NCBI GenBank assembly: GCA_027051265.1
Contig: JALTZH010000167.1
Span: forward strand, 1 to 12,240
DNA: 12,240 nt
Reading direction: 5' to 3'
From: an archaeon
GTDB taxonomy: Archaea; Hydrothermarchaeota; Hydrothermarchaeia; JALTZZ01; JALUTC01
A program made the translations under genes and the position numbers. The notes under the pieces are model-generated. The model searched no databases. It was not told the origin of the DNA and saw only the letters and a list, made by a program, of their open reading frames with translations. Below, piece after piece: positions 1-7,512 of the stretch (position 1 is its first letter; each line of letters starts with the position of its first letter).

Positions 1-1938
1 TATTCTACCGGAATTTTTAAAACGTGGATGGAAATGTTTGTTGAAGCTTCCAAAGAAAATAACATACCAGTTGACGAAGTAATACTAAGATATCAAGACA
101 GTTTAGGAATACCATTTGATCCAAATGCACAGGCATTTTTAAATGGTAGAGGATTAAATCCTCTATTACAAAACTTTTGGATGGCAATACATCCGTTGGT
201 TGTGTTTCTTGGATATGCATTGGTAACTATACCATATGCTGCTAGTCTTGTTAGTTTGGTTTATAAATTTGATTGGGTGAAGTATTCACTCATATATCTA
301 AGACTATCTTGGATTTTTTTAGGGTTAGGAATAATAGTTGGTGGTGTATGGGCGTATGAGGTATTAGGTTGGGGTGGCTTTTGGGCATGGGATCCAGTTG
401 AAACCGCTTCTTTAATTGCATGGTTGTTCTTGACAGCATGTTTGCATATAGTTAAAAGAGGAGATGCCTTTGCTAAAATTTCCGTTGCAATTTCAATGCT
501 TTTTGTAATCTTCGCAACATTTGTTACGAGAAGTGGTTTATGGCAGAGTGTTCATGCTTTTGGAGAAAATCCTTATAATCTCTTACTAGTAACTTCTATG
601 ATAAACGTTATACTAGTACCAATTCTCATGATTTACTTAAAGGACTTCGGTAAAAGACTTTCAATTTATCTCATATTGTCTGAAACTTTCATTTTCGTAA
701 TAAAATATTTCAAGGGGACAATATCGACAATAAGTTTTGAAGACATTTTAATATTAACACTTATATTCCTTCTATTTGTTGCAATGTTTGAGAAGATAAA
801 ACTTAAAGAAATAAAAGTATATAAAGAAAAAGTAACAATTTCTAACATATATTTGTTAATAGCATTACTTGGATTGTTATCTTTTATCTTAGTATTAACA
901 GGAATCGGCGGTAAAACCGTTGAAATAAAAACGTATAACGATGTCCTATTCTTACCAACATTGGTTGTTATATACTATTTAGGATATAAATTTTATTCAA
1001 ATAGATATATACTCCTGATATTTATTGCAAGTTCACTTGTTTTGACAATATTAAATATATTTAAAAATTTCTATATTAGTTTATTACTTCCATCATTGCT
1101 ATATGGTACAATATGTATTACATATCGTTTTATTAAAGATAAAGATTTCTCTAAATATTTAATACATCTTGGCTTTATTGTTATAATCTTTAGCGCATCT
1201 TTAGCAACAGTATATGATAGAGAACAAGTATTAAACATGGTTTATAATCTAGAAGGAGAATCAAATTACATTAAGTATGATGATTTGTATATTAAAGTCA
1301 ATAACATATACTTAGGAAAAACCTATGAGGATTATCTCTCATTATTGTTAGATTTGACAATAAAAGAAGGAAACGAGGAGCATAACGTTATAGGAAGGAT
1401 TGATGAAAATACAGTATATGGAAGAGTGATCAAACCCATTATAATTAGAAAACCCCTATATGATTATTATCTACATATAAATTATCTAATACCAGAGCCA
1501 ATGTATTATATAGAATATAGGGATAAAATAATATCTTATATAGTTAGTGAACATGATCAAACTACATTATATTTTTTAGTATATGATAAAAACGATAAAA
1601 TAATAGAGAATATTTATAAAATAAACTTCTCAAAGCTTGGAATGTCTCCTGTTAACTTAGAGTATGTGAATAAAACTCTTATAATTTATACGTTTAGCAT
1701 GAAAGCTTTCAAGAACTTTGAAAACTTCACACATGAAATTGGAACAATAAAGCTCTACGATAACGTTATGGAGATATCATCTGGAAATGAAACCAAGAAA
1801 GAAAGGGCTGAAACTGTAAATACGATAAAGATAAACCTAACGATTAAATACAATCCACTGGTTAATGTTGTATGGATAGGATGTACGATTTTAACTTTAG
1901 GAATGATTCTAAGATTATTTAGAAGACAGAAATATTAA
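1..1938 (+). CDS. ccmF: Cytochrome c haem lyase CcmF/CycK (partial, 5' end outside window)
   Basis: CcmF delivers haem to apocytochrome c in the System I maturation pathway at the cytoplasmic membrane. The frame is open to base 1 with no stop before the first ATG at 28, so the gene starts outside the window and that ATG is internal. Numbering from that ATG, the family core GRGLNPLLQ is at 40-48 and the haem-binding WWD-type motif WGGFWAWDPVETAS at about 115-128. The four histidines tied to haem in the E. coli protein have counterparts here: H55 (AIHP), H140 (CLH), H176 (SVHAF) and H380 (LIHLG). Many membrane helices are followed by an external domain (about 400-600) and a last helix (NPLVNVVWIGCTILTL), so the C-terminus looks complete. 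About 150 N-terminal residues are probably missing. It converges on the COG1395 gene, with a 4-base overlap of the 3' ends. No other ccm gene is in view. Confidence 0.93.
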   Translation, partial: YSTGIFKTWMEMFVEASKENNIPVDEVILRYQDSLGIPFDPNAQAFLNGRGLNPLLQNFWMAIHPLVVFLGYALVTIPYAASLVSLVYKFDWVKYSLIYLRLSWIFLGLGIIVGGVWAYEVLGWGGFWAWDPVETASLIAWLFLTACLHIVKRGDAFAKISVAISMLFVIFATFVTRSGLWQSVHAFGENPYNLLLVTSMINVILVPILMIYLKDFGKRLSIYLILSETFIFVIKYFKGTISTISFEDILILTLIFLLFVAMFEKIKLKEIKVYKEKVTISNIYLLIALLGLLSFILVLTGIGGKTVEIKTYNDVLFLPTLVVIYYLGYKFYSNRYILLIFIASSLVLTILNIFKNFYISLLLPSLLYGTICITYRFIKDKDFSKYLIHLGFIVIIFSASLATVYDREQVLNMVYNLEGESNYIKYDDLYIKVNNIYLGKTYEDYLSLLLDLTIKEGNEEHNVIGRIDENTVYGRVIKPIIIRKPLYDYYLHINYLIPEPMYYIEYRDKIISYIVSEHDQTTLYFLVYDKNDKIIENIYKINFSKLGMSPVNLEYVNKTLIIYTFSMKAFKNFENFTHEIGTIKLYDNVMEISSGNETKKERAETVNTIKINLTIKYNPLVNVVWIGCTILTLGMILRLFRRQKY

Positions 1939-2834
1939 AAGATCTTCTTGAACAATATGTTAACGAAATCTTCCTTTGTTTTTATCTTTTTTATTTCATC
2001 CTCGTTTATTAATGGTATATCTAAATTATAATTTCTTTTAGATATCACTATTGCATTCTTTTCCGTAACTTTTGAGATTTCGAGCAGTCTGCTTATATTT
2101 TCAAGTTCATTTCTCTTTTTAACTCTTTTGGTTAAGATGACTAAGTTTTCATCTCTCGTTATTGCATTGAACAAAAACTTCTTGATAGGATATATTTCCA
2201 AACCTATTCTTTCCAATTTTCTAAATATATAATCATTTGTTTTCTCTTTTTTTGCTTCATATTTCTCATAGTTCAATATGTTTATATCTAGTATAAGATC
2301 TTCAGCAAACATTTCTTCGAGATGAATCGCTTTACGATATTCAATTCTACTGATTTCTCTTTCATATCTGTATATCATTTCTCTGGAAACGTTTAACTTC
2401 TCAGCTATCTCTTTTAAGGATAATTTCATTTCCTCTCTTAACATTCTTAGTTTTCTACTATCTATCTTTACATAAAATTTCCCCTTGAAAAATAATATCC
2501 TTGGATTTATTGAATATAAGATGAACTTTTTAAACGTTTCAACATTTATTGCTGGAATTTTATATCTCTCATATACAACATTGTCGAGTAAATAAATACC
2601 ATCATATCTTGAAGAGACTATAAGTGGTGATGCATTTAATAGAGATGATAACTTTTTAAGTTCAATACTATCTTCCTCCTTAAAACTGTTCAAGTTTTCC
2701 AGAACTTTAATTAGAAGAATATATTCTCGTTTTGCTATTATATCTAAGAATTTACACTCTACCAATACTGTTAGATACTTAGCTTTCTTTAATGTTTCAA
2801 TAACATCGTAGAGAAGATTCTTCTTCTGTATCAT
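1935..2834 (-). CDS. COG1395-type archaeal HTH transcriptional regulator
   Basis: Predicted DNA-binding regulator of the 'putative HTH-type transcriptional regulatory protein' family (COG1395), which is confined to archaea. Of 299 residues, about 15-95 form the conserved N-terminal domain, including KKLSSLLNASPLIVSSR and VVYERYKIPAI. Residues 127-165 form a Cro/C1-type helix-turn-helix (LRMLREEMKLSLKEIAEKL, then NVSREMIYRYE). A third domain, 200-299, has alternating strands and helices and is characteristic of the family. The length is close to the usual 300-330. Its ATG overlaps the TGA stop of argF (ATGA) and no ribosome-binding site precedes it, so translation is probably coupled to argF. 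No target gene is known for most of this family; control of argF or the neighbouring biosynthetic genes is my inference from the coupling. The 3' end overlaps ccmF by 4 bases. Confidence 0.88.
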   Translation of the reverse strand: MIQKKNLLYDVIETLKKAKYLTVLVECKFLDIIAKREYILLIKVLENLNSFKEEDSIELKKLSSLLNASPLIVSSRYDGIYLLDNVVYERYKIPAINVETFKKFILYSINPRILFFKGKFYVKIDSRKLRMLREEMKLSLKEIAEKLNVSREMIYRYEREISRIEYRKAIHLEEMFAEDLILDINILNYEKYEAKKEKTNDYIFRKLERIGLEIYPIKKFLFNAITRDENLVILTKRVKKRNELENISRLLEISKVTEKNAIVISKRNYNLDIPLINEDEIKKIKTKEDFVNILFKKIF

Positions 2835-3727
2835 TTCAGCATAATATATAATATTGCTTGTTCAACATATAACCTGTTTTCTACCTGTTTAAATATTATT
2901 GATGAATCGGAATCCAGAACGTCTTCGGTTATCTCGTAACCTCTATATGCTGGAAGACAATGCATAACTTTAACATCTCTCTTTGCATGCTTTAGTAAGT
3001 TTCTATTAACCTGATAATTCTTAAACGCTTTTAATCTTTCTTCTTTCTCATGTTCCTGATGCATACTAACCCATGTATCAGTATAAACAAAATCTGCATC
3101 ACTAACAGCTTTGATTGCATCGTTTGTTATTAATATTTTAGCTCCAGATTTTCTAGCATATTTAAGTGCTTTCTTAACGATTTCATCGCTTGGCTCATAA
3201 CCTTTAGGTGTTGCTACTGAAATATTTAATCCAACGATAGATGATGCAAGAAGTAAAGAATTACAAACGTTATTTCCATCACCAACATAAGCCAGTTTAG
3301 TTCTTCTAAAATCTTTTACATATTCCCTTATAGTATACATATCTGTTATTGCTTGACATGGATGCTCAATCTCACTTAATGCATTTATAGTTGGTTTATT
3401 AAAATATGTATAAATTTCTTTTAAAATGGAATGATTTCCTCTGTAAACAACACCATCCACATAATATTTAAGAACTCTAGCAAAATCTTTTATAGGTTCT
3501 CCTCTAGCTAGTTGAGTTAGTTTTGTATCAATATATAACGGATAGGCGTTCATCTTGTAAATTGCAACCTCAAAACTAATTCTCGTCCTCGTAGATGGTC
3601 GTTCAAAAATCATTCCAACAACTTTTCCATCAATAGTATATTGGTGACCATTCTTTATTTCATCCGCTAATTCAAAAATGGTTTCCATATAATCTTTAGC
3701 ATCTTCAACTGATATAAGTTTTCTCAT
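2831..3727 (-). CDS. argF: Ornithine carbamoyltransferase
   Basis: Transfers the carbamoyl group of carbamoyl phosphate to L-ornithine to give citrulline (arginine biosynthesis, cytoplasm). Diagnostic motifs, numbered from the upstream GTG at 3736: carbamoyl-phosphate site FERPSTRTR (44-52), HPCQ (125-128), nucleotide-like loop VGDGNN (151-156), the ornithine-loop sequence TDTWVSM (219-225), KNYQVN (239-244) and HCLPA with the catalytic cysteine (259-263). HCLPA and the TDTWVSM loop separate it from aspartate carbamoyltransferase. The length of about 300 residues is normal. The longest frame starts at GTG 3736, but I prefer ATG 3727: GTGAT, close to the archaeal GGTGAT site, lies four bases before it, and a TATA-like element at about 3751-3761 would start transcription near 3730. 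The gene follows leuC after about 50 bases and overlaps the HTH gene. Confidence 0.96.
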   Translation of the reverse strand: MRKLISVEDAKDYMETIFELADEIKNGHQYTIDGKVVGMIFERPSTRTRISFEVAIYKMNAYPLYIDTKLTQLARGEPIKDFARVLKYYVDGVVYRGNHSILKEIYTYFNKPTINALSEIEHPCQAITDMYTIREYVKDFRRTKLAYVGDGNNVCNSLLLASSIVGLNISVATPKGYEPSDEIVKKALKYARKSGAKILITNDAIKAVSDADFVYTDTWVSMHQEHEKEERLKAFKNYQVNRNLLKHAKRDVKVMHCLPAYRGYEITEDVLDSDSSIIFKQVENRLYVEQAILYIMLK

Positions 3728-3750
3728 CCTTATCACGTTACTGCATTATA

Positions 3751-3770
3751 TATTTATATAATAAAAAATA
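3751..3770 (-). promoter_or_regulatory. Oligo-T terminator of leuC followed by TATA box for argF
   Basis: In the gap between leuC and argF, read on the minus strand, a run of six T (3762-3767) comes just after the leuC stop and resembles an archaeal oligo-T terminator. It is followed by TTATATAAATA (3761-3751), a good archaeal TATA box. A start site about 25 bases downstream would fall near 3730, a few bases before the preferred ATG of argF at 3727, giving an almost leaderless message. Inferred from sequence only; readthrough from leuC is also possible. Confidence 0.45.
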
Positions 3771-3777
3771 TTAAAGT

Positions 3778-5037
3778 TTAATCTCTATCTAAATCTCGTG
3801 GATCGGTAATTCTACCTGTAATAGCGCTTGCTGCAACAACTGCAGGATTCGCTAGATATACTTTGCTGTTCTTGTGACCCATTCTACCTATAAAATTTCT
3901 ATTCGTTGATGATATACATACCTCATCGCTTGCTAACACGCCAACATGTCCACCTAAACATGGTCCACAAGTTGGACCTGAGACGTATGCTCCAGCTTCA
4001 AGAAAAATTTTTATTAATCCTTCCTCTAATGCTTTTTGATATACTTCTTGACTTGCTGGAATTACTATTAACCTCACATAATCTCTGACTTTTTTTCCTT
4101 TTAATATTTTTGCTGCAATCCTTAAATCTTCAATTCTTCCATTTGTACATGAACCTATAAATGCTTGATCTATTTCTATATCACTCAATTCTCTTACTGG
4201 TACAACATTACCGGGAGAAAACGGCTTAGCAACTAATGGTTCTAGATTTGATACATCAAGCTCAAATACCTTTTCATATTCAGCATCTCTATCAGCATAT
4301 ACTGCTTCATAATTTCCTATTGTTCTATATTTTAAATAATTAAAGACTTTTTCATCAGGTTCCATGATCGCAGCTTTTGCACCAGCTTCTACTGACATGT
4401 TTGTGATCGTTAACCTATCCGAGAGATTAAGTTTTCTTATTGTATCACCATGAAATTCCATAGCCTTATAATTTGCACCATCTACACCAATCTCAGAGAT
4501 GATTTTTAATATAATATCTTTACCCATTACATATTTTCTTGGAGTTCCTTTAATCAGGAATTTTAACGTCTCCGGCACTTTGAACCATAATTTTCCTGTT
4601 GCAAACACGACCGCAGCTTCTGTTGAACCTATTCCTATACCTAAACAATTCAAAGCACCGTAGGTACATGTATGAGAATCAGCACCAACTATTAATCTTC
4701 CTGGAGCGACGAATCCTTTTTCGATCATTATTTGATGACATATACCATTTCTACCAACTTCAAAATAATGTTTAATTTTATACTTTTTTACAAAATTTCT
4801 TAATGTTTTTGCTTGTTCTGCAGATTTTATATCTTTATTAGGTACAAAATGATCAGGTATTATAATTATCTTATCGATTTTTGGTTTAACTCCAAGTTTT
4901 TCAAATTCTCTAATTGCTGGATAACCTGTTATGTCGTTAACCATTACGTAATCCACTTCAACTTCAATTATATCTCCAGGTTCAACATCTTTACCAGCTT
5001 TCTTTGAGAATATCTTTTCAACAATAGTTTTACCCAT
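3778..5037 (-). CDS. leuC: 3-isopropylmalate dehydratase / homoaconitase large subunit
   Basis: Large [4Fe-4S] subunit of an archaeal-type isopropylmalate isomerase or homoaconitase (leucine biosynthesis, or a 2-oxoacid chain-elongation route). The 419 residues match the archaeal LeuC/HacA size. Visible motifs: PDHF (61-64), GICHQ (98-102), GADSHTCTYGALN (118-130), and the three cluster cysteines C297 (GSCTNGR), C357 and C360 (GPTCGPC), with SSTNRNFIGRMGH (376-388) and the C-terminal TDPRD. Substrate specificity in this family is set largely by the separately encoded small subunit (LeuD/HacB), which is not in the window, so leucine versus homoaconitate or citramalate-type substrates cannot be decided. 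The start ATG has no clear ribosome-binding site; the region just upstream is AT-rich and runs into the TnpB remnant. Position ahead of argF suggests a loose amino-acid biosynthetic cluster. Confidence 0.92.
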   Translation of the reverse strand: MGKTIVEKIFSKKAGKDVEPGDIIEVEVDYVMVNDITGYPAIREFEKLGVKPKIDKIIIIPDHFVPNKDIKSAEQAKTLRNFVKKYKIKHYFEVGRNGICHQIMIEKGFVAPGRLIVGADSHTCTYGALNCLGIGIGSTEAAVVFATGKLWFKVPETLKFLIKGTPRKYVMGKDIILKIISEIGVDGANYKAMEFHGDTIRKLNLSDRLTITNMSVEAGAKAAIMEPDEKVFNYLKYRTIGNYEAVYADRDAEYEKVFELDVSNLEPLVAKPFSPGNVVPVRELSDIEIDQAFIGSCTNGRIEDLRIAAKILKGKKVRDYVRLIVIPASQEVYQKALEEGLIKIFLEAGAYVSGPTCGPCLGGHVGVLASDEVCISSTNRNFIGRMGHKNSKVYLANPAVVAASAITGRITDPRDLDRD

Positions 5038-5062
5038 AAAAAATATTTTAATATTATTTTTT

Positions 5063-5420
5063 ACCAGAGTAAGGAAAAGAAAATTTAGTCATTACGTTAA
5101 TACCGTTGTGCATAGATTTGTTAAATTCTGTTTAAAGAAAGAAAGATGTTAAAACAATTTTTGTTGGCAACCTCAAAGGTTTAAGAAGAAATAACAACAG
5201 AGATAAAAAAGTTAATATAATTCACAACTTCTTCAACTATAGATATATCATCCAAAGAATTAAAATCACCGCTGAAAATTTTGACTTAAAAGTTAAACTT
5301 GTAGATGAACGTAATACCTCCTCTCGTTACCTTACATGATACGTTGTTAAATTGTGCATCTACGAGTTTCTCAAGCAGAAGCATAATCTTTCCATAAGGT
5401 CTCTAGCACCTTAACCCGGA
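5063..5420 (+). pseudogene. tnpB: Decayed IS200/IS605-family tnpB fragment
   Basis: No intact frame is present, but translation on the plus strand reveals a TnpB C-terminal half. Bases 5072-5143 read RKRKFSHYVNTVVHRF and VKFCLKKE. After a one-base shift at about 5144, bases 5145-5336 read DVKTIFVGNLKGLRRNN, then a HNFFNYRYIIQRIKITAENF-like stretch, then VKLVDERNTSS (5292-5324). The order 'VGDLKG - HNF..FRYIIQRIK..AE - LVDERNTSS' is typical of RuvC-like TnpB proteins. A TGA at 5337 and further stops follow, and the zinc-ribbon CPxCG and terminal HRD or NAD motifs cannot be read. The N-terminal half, including the first catalytic aspartate, is absent, because the fragment begins next to the leuC start. 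It is therefore an inactive relic inserted between leuC and aroB'. It accounts for most of the 444-base gap 5038-5481. Confidence 0.8.
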
Positions 5421-5435
5421 AAGAAGTCTAATATT

Positions 5436-5468
5436 TAAAAAATAGGAATAAGAGCTTTTTAAAAAGCT
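5436..5468 (-). terminator. Palindrome and oligo-T tract downstream of aroB'
   Basis: A perfect 16-base palindrome, AGCTTTTTAAAAAGCT (5453-5468), lies 14 bases after the aroB' stop, followed in the minus direction by a run of six T (5442-5437). Archaeal RNA polymerase stops mainly at oligo-T tracts, so this is a reasonable terminator for the aroA'-aroB' message. The palindrome could instead be an end hairpin of the IS605-type element whose tnpB remnant lies just left of it. Confidence 0.5.
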
Positions 5469-5481
5469 TACAACAGAGTAA

Positions 5482-6579
5482 TTATTTTTCGATTATGAAT
5501 TCATCAACTTCCATACCGAAATGGCGAGCAGCTTTTGACAAGTATACTAGAACCTCATCTCCTTTCTTTAGCTTTGTTACGGAAACTGGTGTTCCATCCT
5601 TCGTTACCAAACATATTGTTTCAGCATTTTGTAATGTAACATTATATCTGTTATTTTCAACCTCAACTTCAACAAGTATTAATGGTCTTCTTTCTATTTT
5701 AGCTCTTCCTACATAAGCAACTCTAGTATTTCCTTTATAATCAGAAATAAGAATTTCATCTCCTGCTTTAATTTCACTCAAATACTTTGTTTTTCCATCC
5801 GGTAGTAATATATAACAGTGTACAGCACCGGCATTAACTCTGAAAGGTCGAGGTGAAACGTATAACGCTTCTAGAGTTTCTGAATGAACCAAGAATAAGC
5901 ATGCAGCTTGATTTCCAACAAGCATTCCTTCACCAACGTTTAACATGCTTGTAGTATCAACACAAACACGCTCTCCCAAACCTATTGGTTTAATGTTAAC
6001 AACCCTTGCTGCTACAAGTTCAATCTTTTTCTCACTAATTATTTTTTTAGACAATTTCTTAATCTCTGAAAAATTATCAGTTGGATACACAACGCCATCG
6101 ACACCTTTTTCCAGAATCTTAAACATCAAATCAGCTTCTTCTGCAGAAGTTATATAGGTAACTATTTTAGCTTTTCCTTTTTGAGAAATAGCAACCAAGT
6201 TTTCTACAGGTATGATTTTCCAATCCGTTGTTTTTACTAGAATATAATCGAAAAACATAACATTTTTTTCTACTAGTTCTTGATCCTCAGGAGATTTGAT
6301 TTCAATTTCAAGTGCAATCTCTTTTCCGGATTTCAGAGCCTTTTCTAATTCTTCCTTTACGGTATCTAATTCAAGATCTTTGATGTTAAAAATTATAACA
6401 TCTCCTTCCATTTCTGGGAATCTTGTACATGTTTTTATTAAACCCATCTGTTTAACGCTTGAAACATCATCACCTCTAACGATAACGGCATTGGCTCCAG
6501 ATTCCAACGACGTTGCTATGATGGACTTTCTTTTTTCCCAATTTTGAATTCCATGTACATCAATCCAAAAGAATTTCAA
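5482..6579 (-). CDS. aroB': 3-dehydroquinate synthase II
   Basis: Catalyses NAD-dependent oxidative deamination and cyclisation of ADH (2-amino-3,7-dideoxy-D-threo-hept-6-ulosonate) to 3-dehydroquinate, the second step of the archaeal entry to aromatic amino acids. At 365 residues it is close to the Methanocaldococcus enzyme. Family blocks seen: N-terminal FFWIDVHG, GERVCVDTTSML then GEGMLVG (202-222), RPFRVNAGAVHCY (244-256), KTKYLSEIKAGDE (263-275), LQNAETI (316-322) and ARHFGMEV (351-358). The start is TTG, supported by GGTGAT five bases upstream. That site contains the TGA stop of aroA', so the two genes are separated by only 6 bases and are almost certainly co-transcribed and translationally coupled. 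Substrate flow from AroA' to AroB' agrees with this arrangement. Confidence 0.96.
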   Translation of the reverse strand: MKFFWIDVHGIQNWEKRKSIIATSLESGANAVIVRGDDVSSVKQMGLIKTCTRFPEMEGDVIIFNIKDLELDTVKEELEKALKSGKEIALEIEIKSPEDQELVEKNVMFFDYILVKTTDWKIIPVENLVAISQKGKAKIVTYITSAEEADLMFKILEKGVDGVVYPTDNFSEIKKLSKKIISEKKIELVAARVVNIKPIGLGERVCVDTTSMLNVGEGMLVGNQAACLFLVHSETLEALYVSPRPFRVNAGAVHCYILLPDGKTKYLSEIKAGDEILISDYKGNTRVAYVGRAKIERRPLILVEVEVENNRYNVTLQNAETICLVTKDGTPVSVTKLKKGDEVLVYLSKAARHFGMEVDEFIIEK

Positions 6580-6585
6580 TGTAAA

Positions 6586-7392
6586 TCACCCTTTTAATAT
6601 TTTTAACGCTTCATCAACATCGGAACCTTCATGTACAATTTTCGCAATAGCTTTAACCATCTTTGTTGGATCATCTGCCTGAAAGATATTTCTACCAATG
6701 CTAACACCTATAGCACCAGCATCTATTGAATCCTTAACCATTTTGAGTAAATCTTCGACTTTATCCATTTTTGGACCACCAGCAATAACTATAGGTGCTG
6801 GGCATCCTTTAACAACTTCTTTAAAAGTATCATAACTACCTGTAAATACTGTTTTTATAATATCGGCACCTAATTCTGCTCCTACTCTAGCCGCATGTTT
6901 AACGACTTCAACATCGTATTCACTTTTTATTTTCCTTCCTCTTGGATACATCATTGCTACTAGAGGCATTCCCCAATCATTACATTCCTCAGCAACCCAT
7001 CCTAATACTTGTAACATCTCTTGCTCATTATCAGCTCCGACGTTAATATGTACTGATACAGCATCAGCTCCAAGTTTTATTGCTTCTCTAACCGATGCAA
7101 CTTGTACTTTATAATTTGGATCAGGGCCAAGACTTGTACTTGCAGTTAGATGAACTATTAAACCTATATCACGACCATATCCTCTGTATCCATGTACAAC
7201 AATACCTTTATGAATTATAACGGCATTTGCTCCACCTTCGGCAACTTTATTTATAATCTCTTGCATATTTTCTAAGCCTTTTATTGGTCCCATGGTTACT
7301 CCATGGTCCATTGGAACTATTACGGTTTTTTTCGTATTTCTATCTATAATTCTATCCAATCTAATTCTTTTTCCTATGGAAGCGAAGACCAT
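6586..7392 (-). CDS. aroA': ADH synthase (2-amino-3,7-dideoxy-D-threo-hept-6-ulosonate synthase)
   Basis: First enzyme of the archaeal shikimate entry: a class I (Schiff-base) aldolase joining L-aspartate semialdehyde and a 6-deoxy-5-ketofructose-type sugar phosphate to give ADH. Numbered from the longest frame (ATG 7419, 277 residues), it shows [11 protein letters not shown] (35-45, with D38 and H39), [11 protein letters not shown] (77-87), MMYPRG (156-161, Y158), the Schiff-base lysine in [10 protein letters not shown] (K189) and IAGGPK (212-217). These match fructose-bisphosphate-aldolase-like ADH synthases rather than a glycolytic aldolase, and pairing with aroB' settles it. I place the start at ATG 7392 because AAGGTGAT sits five bases before it; ATG 7398 and a leaderless start at ATG 7419 remain possible, since the TATA box would start transcription near 7419. 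Confidence 0.94.
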   Translation of the reverse strand: MVFASIGKRIRLDRIIDRNTKKTVIVPMDHGVTMGPIKGLENMQEIINKVAEGGANAVIIHKGIVVHGYRGYGRDIGLIVHLTASTSLGPDPNYKVQVASVREAIKLGADAVSVHINVGADNEQEMLQVLGWVAEECNDWGMPLVAMMYPRGRKIKSEYDVEVVKHAARVGAELGADIIKTVFTGSYDTFKEVVKGCPAPIVIAGGPKMDKVEDLLKMVKDSIDAGAIGVSIGRNIFQADDPTKMVKAIAKIVHEGSDVDEALKILKG

Positions 7393-7397
7393 ATACA

Positions 7398-7406
7398 TCA
7401 CCTTGC
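7398..7406 (-). promoter_or_regulatory. Strong ribosome-binding site deciding the aroA' start
   Basis: On the minus strand AAGGTGAT occupies 7406-7399, and its GGTGA core (7402-7398) ends five bases before ATG 7392. GGTGAT matches the archaeal 16S anti-Shine-Dalgarno core and also precedes aroB'. It favours ATG 7392 over the two upstream in-frame ATGs at 7398 and 7419. Confidence 0.6.
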
Positions 7407-7435
7407 TATATGATAGCATGAATCATGATAACAAG

Positions 7436-7490
7436 TAAAAATATAATAAAAGAATATTTTTTATTATATATTAGAAAAGTATTATATAAT
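7436..7490. promoter_or_regulatory. Divergent promoter region between aroA' and cbiX
   Basis: Very AT-rich spacer between divergent genes. On the minus strand TTTATTATATTTTTA (about 7450-7436) is a TATA candidate placing the aroA' transcript start near 7419. On the plus strand TTATTATATATT (7461-7472) and ATTATATAAT (7481-7490) are TATA candidates for cbiX, giving starts near 7493 or 7511. The second one overlaps the first in-frame ATG of cbiX (7489), an argument against using that codon. Both assignments follow the archaeal spacing rule of about 25 bases and are inferences. Confidence 0.5.
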
Positions 7491-7512
7491 GTTAAAAATA
7501 GCTAAACATATA

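Noticed and set aside
28-30. ATG taken as the true start of ccmF
   Set aside because: The frame is open to base 1 and CcmF has several N-terminal helices before the GRGLNPLLQ core, so the gene is cut by the window edge.
520-530. TTTGTTACGAG inside ccmF, matching the inverse of the 21-base repeat core
   Set aside because: It encodes the conserved FVTRSG residues of CcmF, so the match is best explained by coding constraint and chance.
3906-5007. Plus-strand frames opposite leuC (3906-4088, 4813-5007)
   Set aside because: Antisense shadows of conserved dehydratase coding sequence; no start signals or recognisable domain.
5495-6547. Plus-strand frames opposite aroB' (5495-5716, 5945-6157, 6296-6547)
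   Set aside because: They lie antisense inside a well-supported enzyme gene, are short, serine- and phenylalanine-rich, and show no motif.
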